DNA of 34,359 nt, from positions 1-34,359 of the forward strand of contig JAYMTA010000222.1 of NCBI GenBank assembly GCA_036897625.1, read 5' to 3'. How positions within the stretch are numbered: the stretch's first letter is position 1; every line of letters starts with the position of its first letter. The notes beneath the pieces were generated by a model, which saw only the letters and a program-made list of their open reading frames with translations, was not told the DNA's origin and made no database searches. Both the position numbers and the translations under genes were made by a program. Below are positions 33,230-34,359 of this stretch, one piece after another. Source of the DNA: Pelargonium cotyledonis (lineage: Eukaryota; Streptophyta; Magnoliopsida; Geraniales; Geraniaceae).

Positions 33230-33360
33230 GGCCCATTATTTCCAATATGGGCCTTCGAAAAGCCCATTATTGCCCATATGGGAGTCCAAAAGCCCATTAT
33301 TGTCATTATGGGCCTCCAAAAGCCTATTATTTCCAATATGGGCCTTCAAAAGCCCATATT
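33230..33360 (+). repeat. Four-and-a-half 30-bp tandem repeats rich in GGCCCA/TGGGCC motifs
   Basis: AGCCCATTAT or a variant recurs at 33230, 33261, 33291, 33321 and 33351 (steps 31, 30, 30, 30). Each unit ends with TATGGGCCTYC or a variant, so most units hold facing RGCCCA and TGGGCY motifs. It could be a regulatory array for a gene beyond the right edge, or a neutral tandem repeat. Confidence 0.8.
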
Positions 33361-33387
33361 GACTTCATACAGGACAATTCACTACAT

Positions 33388-33411
33388 ATAAAATAAAATA
33401 AAATAAAATAA
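33388..33411 (+). repeat. (AAAAT)n microsatellite
   Basis: Consecutive AAATA/AAAAT units follow CATAT. This is a simple repeat. Confidence 0.8.
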
Positions 33412-33413
33412 AA

Positions 33414-34241
33414 GAGCAGTTTCAATCATATTTGATAATTGATTTTTAGGAAAATTGATGGGAGAGTTTATGCAACAATTATTTTAGGTCAAAAATTAAT
33501 TTTAGACAAATAAAAATATAACAAATGTATGATACCATTGGTCTCTAATAAATTTTGGTGCATGGGTAGACCTTACCACTATTAAATCTCAATCTTAATA
33601 TAAAAAAAATACAATCCAATAAAGCGAAAATGTATTCAATTGCACTACTTTTTTTCAAGTTTCAAAACATGTCATCTTGTACATAAATTGAAATTAAGGA
33701 GTAAACACAACACACATAAGTTGATGTAGATGTTGGTGTTGGTGGGTAGGGTAGGGTCCTAAAAAATTGAGGACCAAAACCCATAAAACAATGTGCCAAA
33801 GTCAAAGGAATAGGCACAGCAGCCTCCAACCAAACCCTTGCCCCAATGTATATATGTCTTCCACTTTTGGGTCCATATGACTTTTTTCTTCAACTACCCA
33901 ACTTTCACAAAAATATTGGCTCTAACTCAACTACCCAACTTTCACAAAAATATTGGCTCTAACTCTATATTTTCTCATAACATTACATTACCCATATCTA
34001 TGAAAAATACCGTCTCCTAGCTTAGGTTTGATTTGATATATGCATCATCAATAATGAGGGCTTGTTTGGCGAACTTTTATATTAATCTTTCCATTACACC
34101 AGTATCGTATAAGGACTTTAAATTGCTTATAAGTTGTCAAAAATTTATCCAAAATTTTAAAAATTGTTATTGCATTTCATTTTTTTTTTAAATAATAATT
34201 AAAGGTTATCATTGAATCAAAACAGACCAGTTACAGCATAC
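33414..34241. other. AT-rich spacer with one tandem duplication
   Basis: Apart from the 37-bp duplication at 33890-33963 I see no gene, RNA or transposon in this stretch. Short open frames here have no recognisable product. Confidence 0.45.
33890..33963 (+). repeat. Perfect 37-bp tandem duplication
   Basis: The unit beginning TCAACTACCCAACTTTCACA and ending GGCTCTAAC occurs at 33890-33926 and 33927-33963 without a mismatch, so it is recent. Confidence 0.9.
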
Positions 34242-34359
34242 TATGGCTGAGCAAAATGAAACCGGAACCGGAACAAAAAATCAACCGCCCATGCAACTGC
34301 TGAATTCGGTAGGTCGAAATCTGGACCGTCCGCTAATTACTGGTGTGATCAACGGTTCT
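34242..34359. mobile_element. Left end of a hAT-like MITE cut by the window edge
   Basis: TATGGCTGAGCAAAATGAAA followed by CCGGAACCGGAAC-type sequence resembles the terminal repeat TAGGGCTGTGCAAAAACC of the element at 4080-4258. The other end lies outside the window. Confidence 0.45.

Noticed and set aside
33208..33396. 62-codon ORF with a 10-residue repeat (KAHYCPYG-like)
   Set aside because: The peptide repeat is only a consequence of the 30-bp DNA repeat, and there is no gene context.

Overview
This window is nuclear DNA of a flowering plant, most likely a eudicot. Every complete gene is split by GT-AG introns, and introns and spacers are AT-rich. The gene set (a PLATZ zinc-binding factor, an outward-rectifying Shaker K+ channel with ankyrin repeats and a KHA domain) is plant-specific or plant-typical, and the introns carry plant SINEs and hAT-type MITEs. 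I cannot name the species from the sequence. I see no operon, virus, CRISPR array or prokaryotic system.

Layout from left to right. The 3' part of a PLATZ-family gene (+) enters from the left edge (coding 108-1477). A TATA-preceded short ORF of 69 codons (2786-2995, +) follows and is uncertain. A complete 13-exon SKOR/GORK-type K+ channel gene lies on the minus strand (11784 down to 3760, 833 aa). A 7-exon ZNF830-like U1-type zinc-finger gene is also on the minus strand (16122 down to 13113, 322 aa). Head-to-head with it is a 16-exon nicastrin gene (+, 17627-25560, 667 aa). An RNase H-like retroelement relic lies at 25847-26224. A 5-exon gene for the mitochondrial complex I 75-kDa subunit (NDUFS1, +, 26685-32338, 748 aa) comes next. 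The last 1.8 kb holds simple and tandem repeats and the start of a MITE. The four complete gene models stay in frame across every junction I placed, and their lengths are close to what I recall for their families.

The genes serve unrelated housekeeping or physiological roles: transcription, K+ release, nuclear RNA-related function, gamma-secretase and respiration. They do not form a pathway. The mobile DNA is mostly in introns: hAT-type MITEs with recognisable 8-bp target duplications, two degenerate Au-SINE copies, another tRNA-derived SINE with a 15-bp target duplication, and several tandem duplications.

The most noteworthy observations are: (1) the K+ channel has Ser instead of Thr at the base of its selectivity filter (TMTSVGYGD) and an altered S6 gating motif (DMLLS where DMIxG is expected); (2) a hAT MITE sits in one copy of a duplicated PLATZ intron segment, so the other copy acts as an internal empty-site control; (3) the NDUFS1 promoter has duplicated site II-like (TGGGCY) motifs and an upstream ORF overlapping the main start; (4) the NDUFS1 stop codon overlaps a consensus 5' splice site, giving two possible C-termini; (5) the ZNF830 leader is open in frame for 63 codons upstream of the conserved start. 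I found no convincing evidence of a wholly new biological system.
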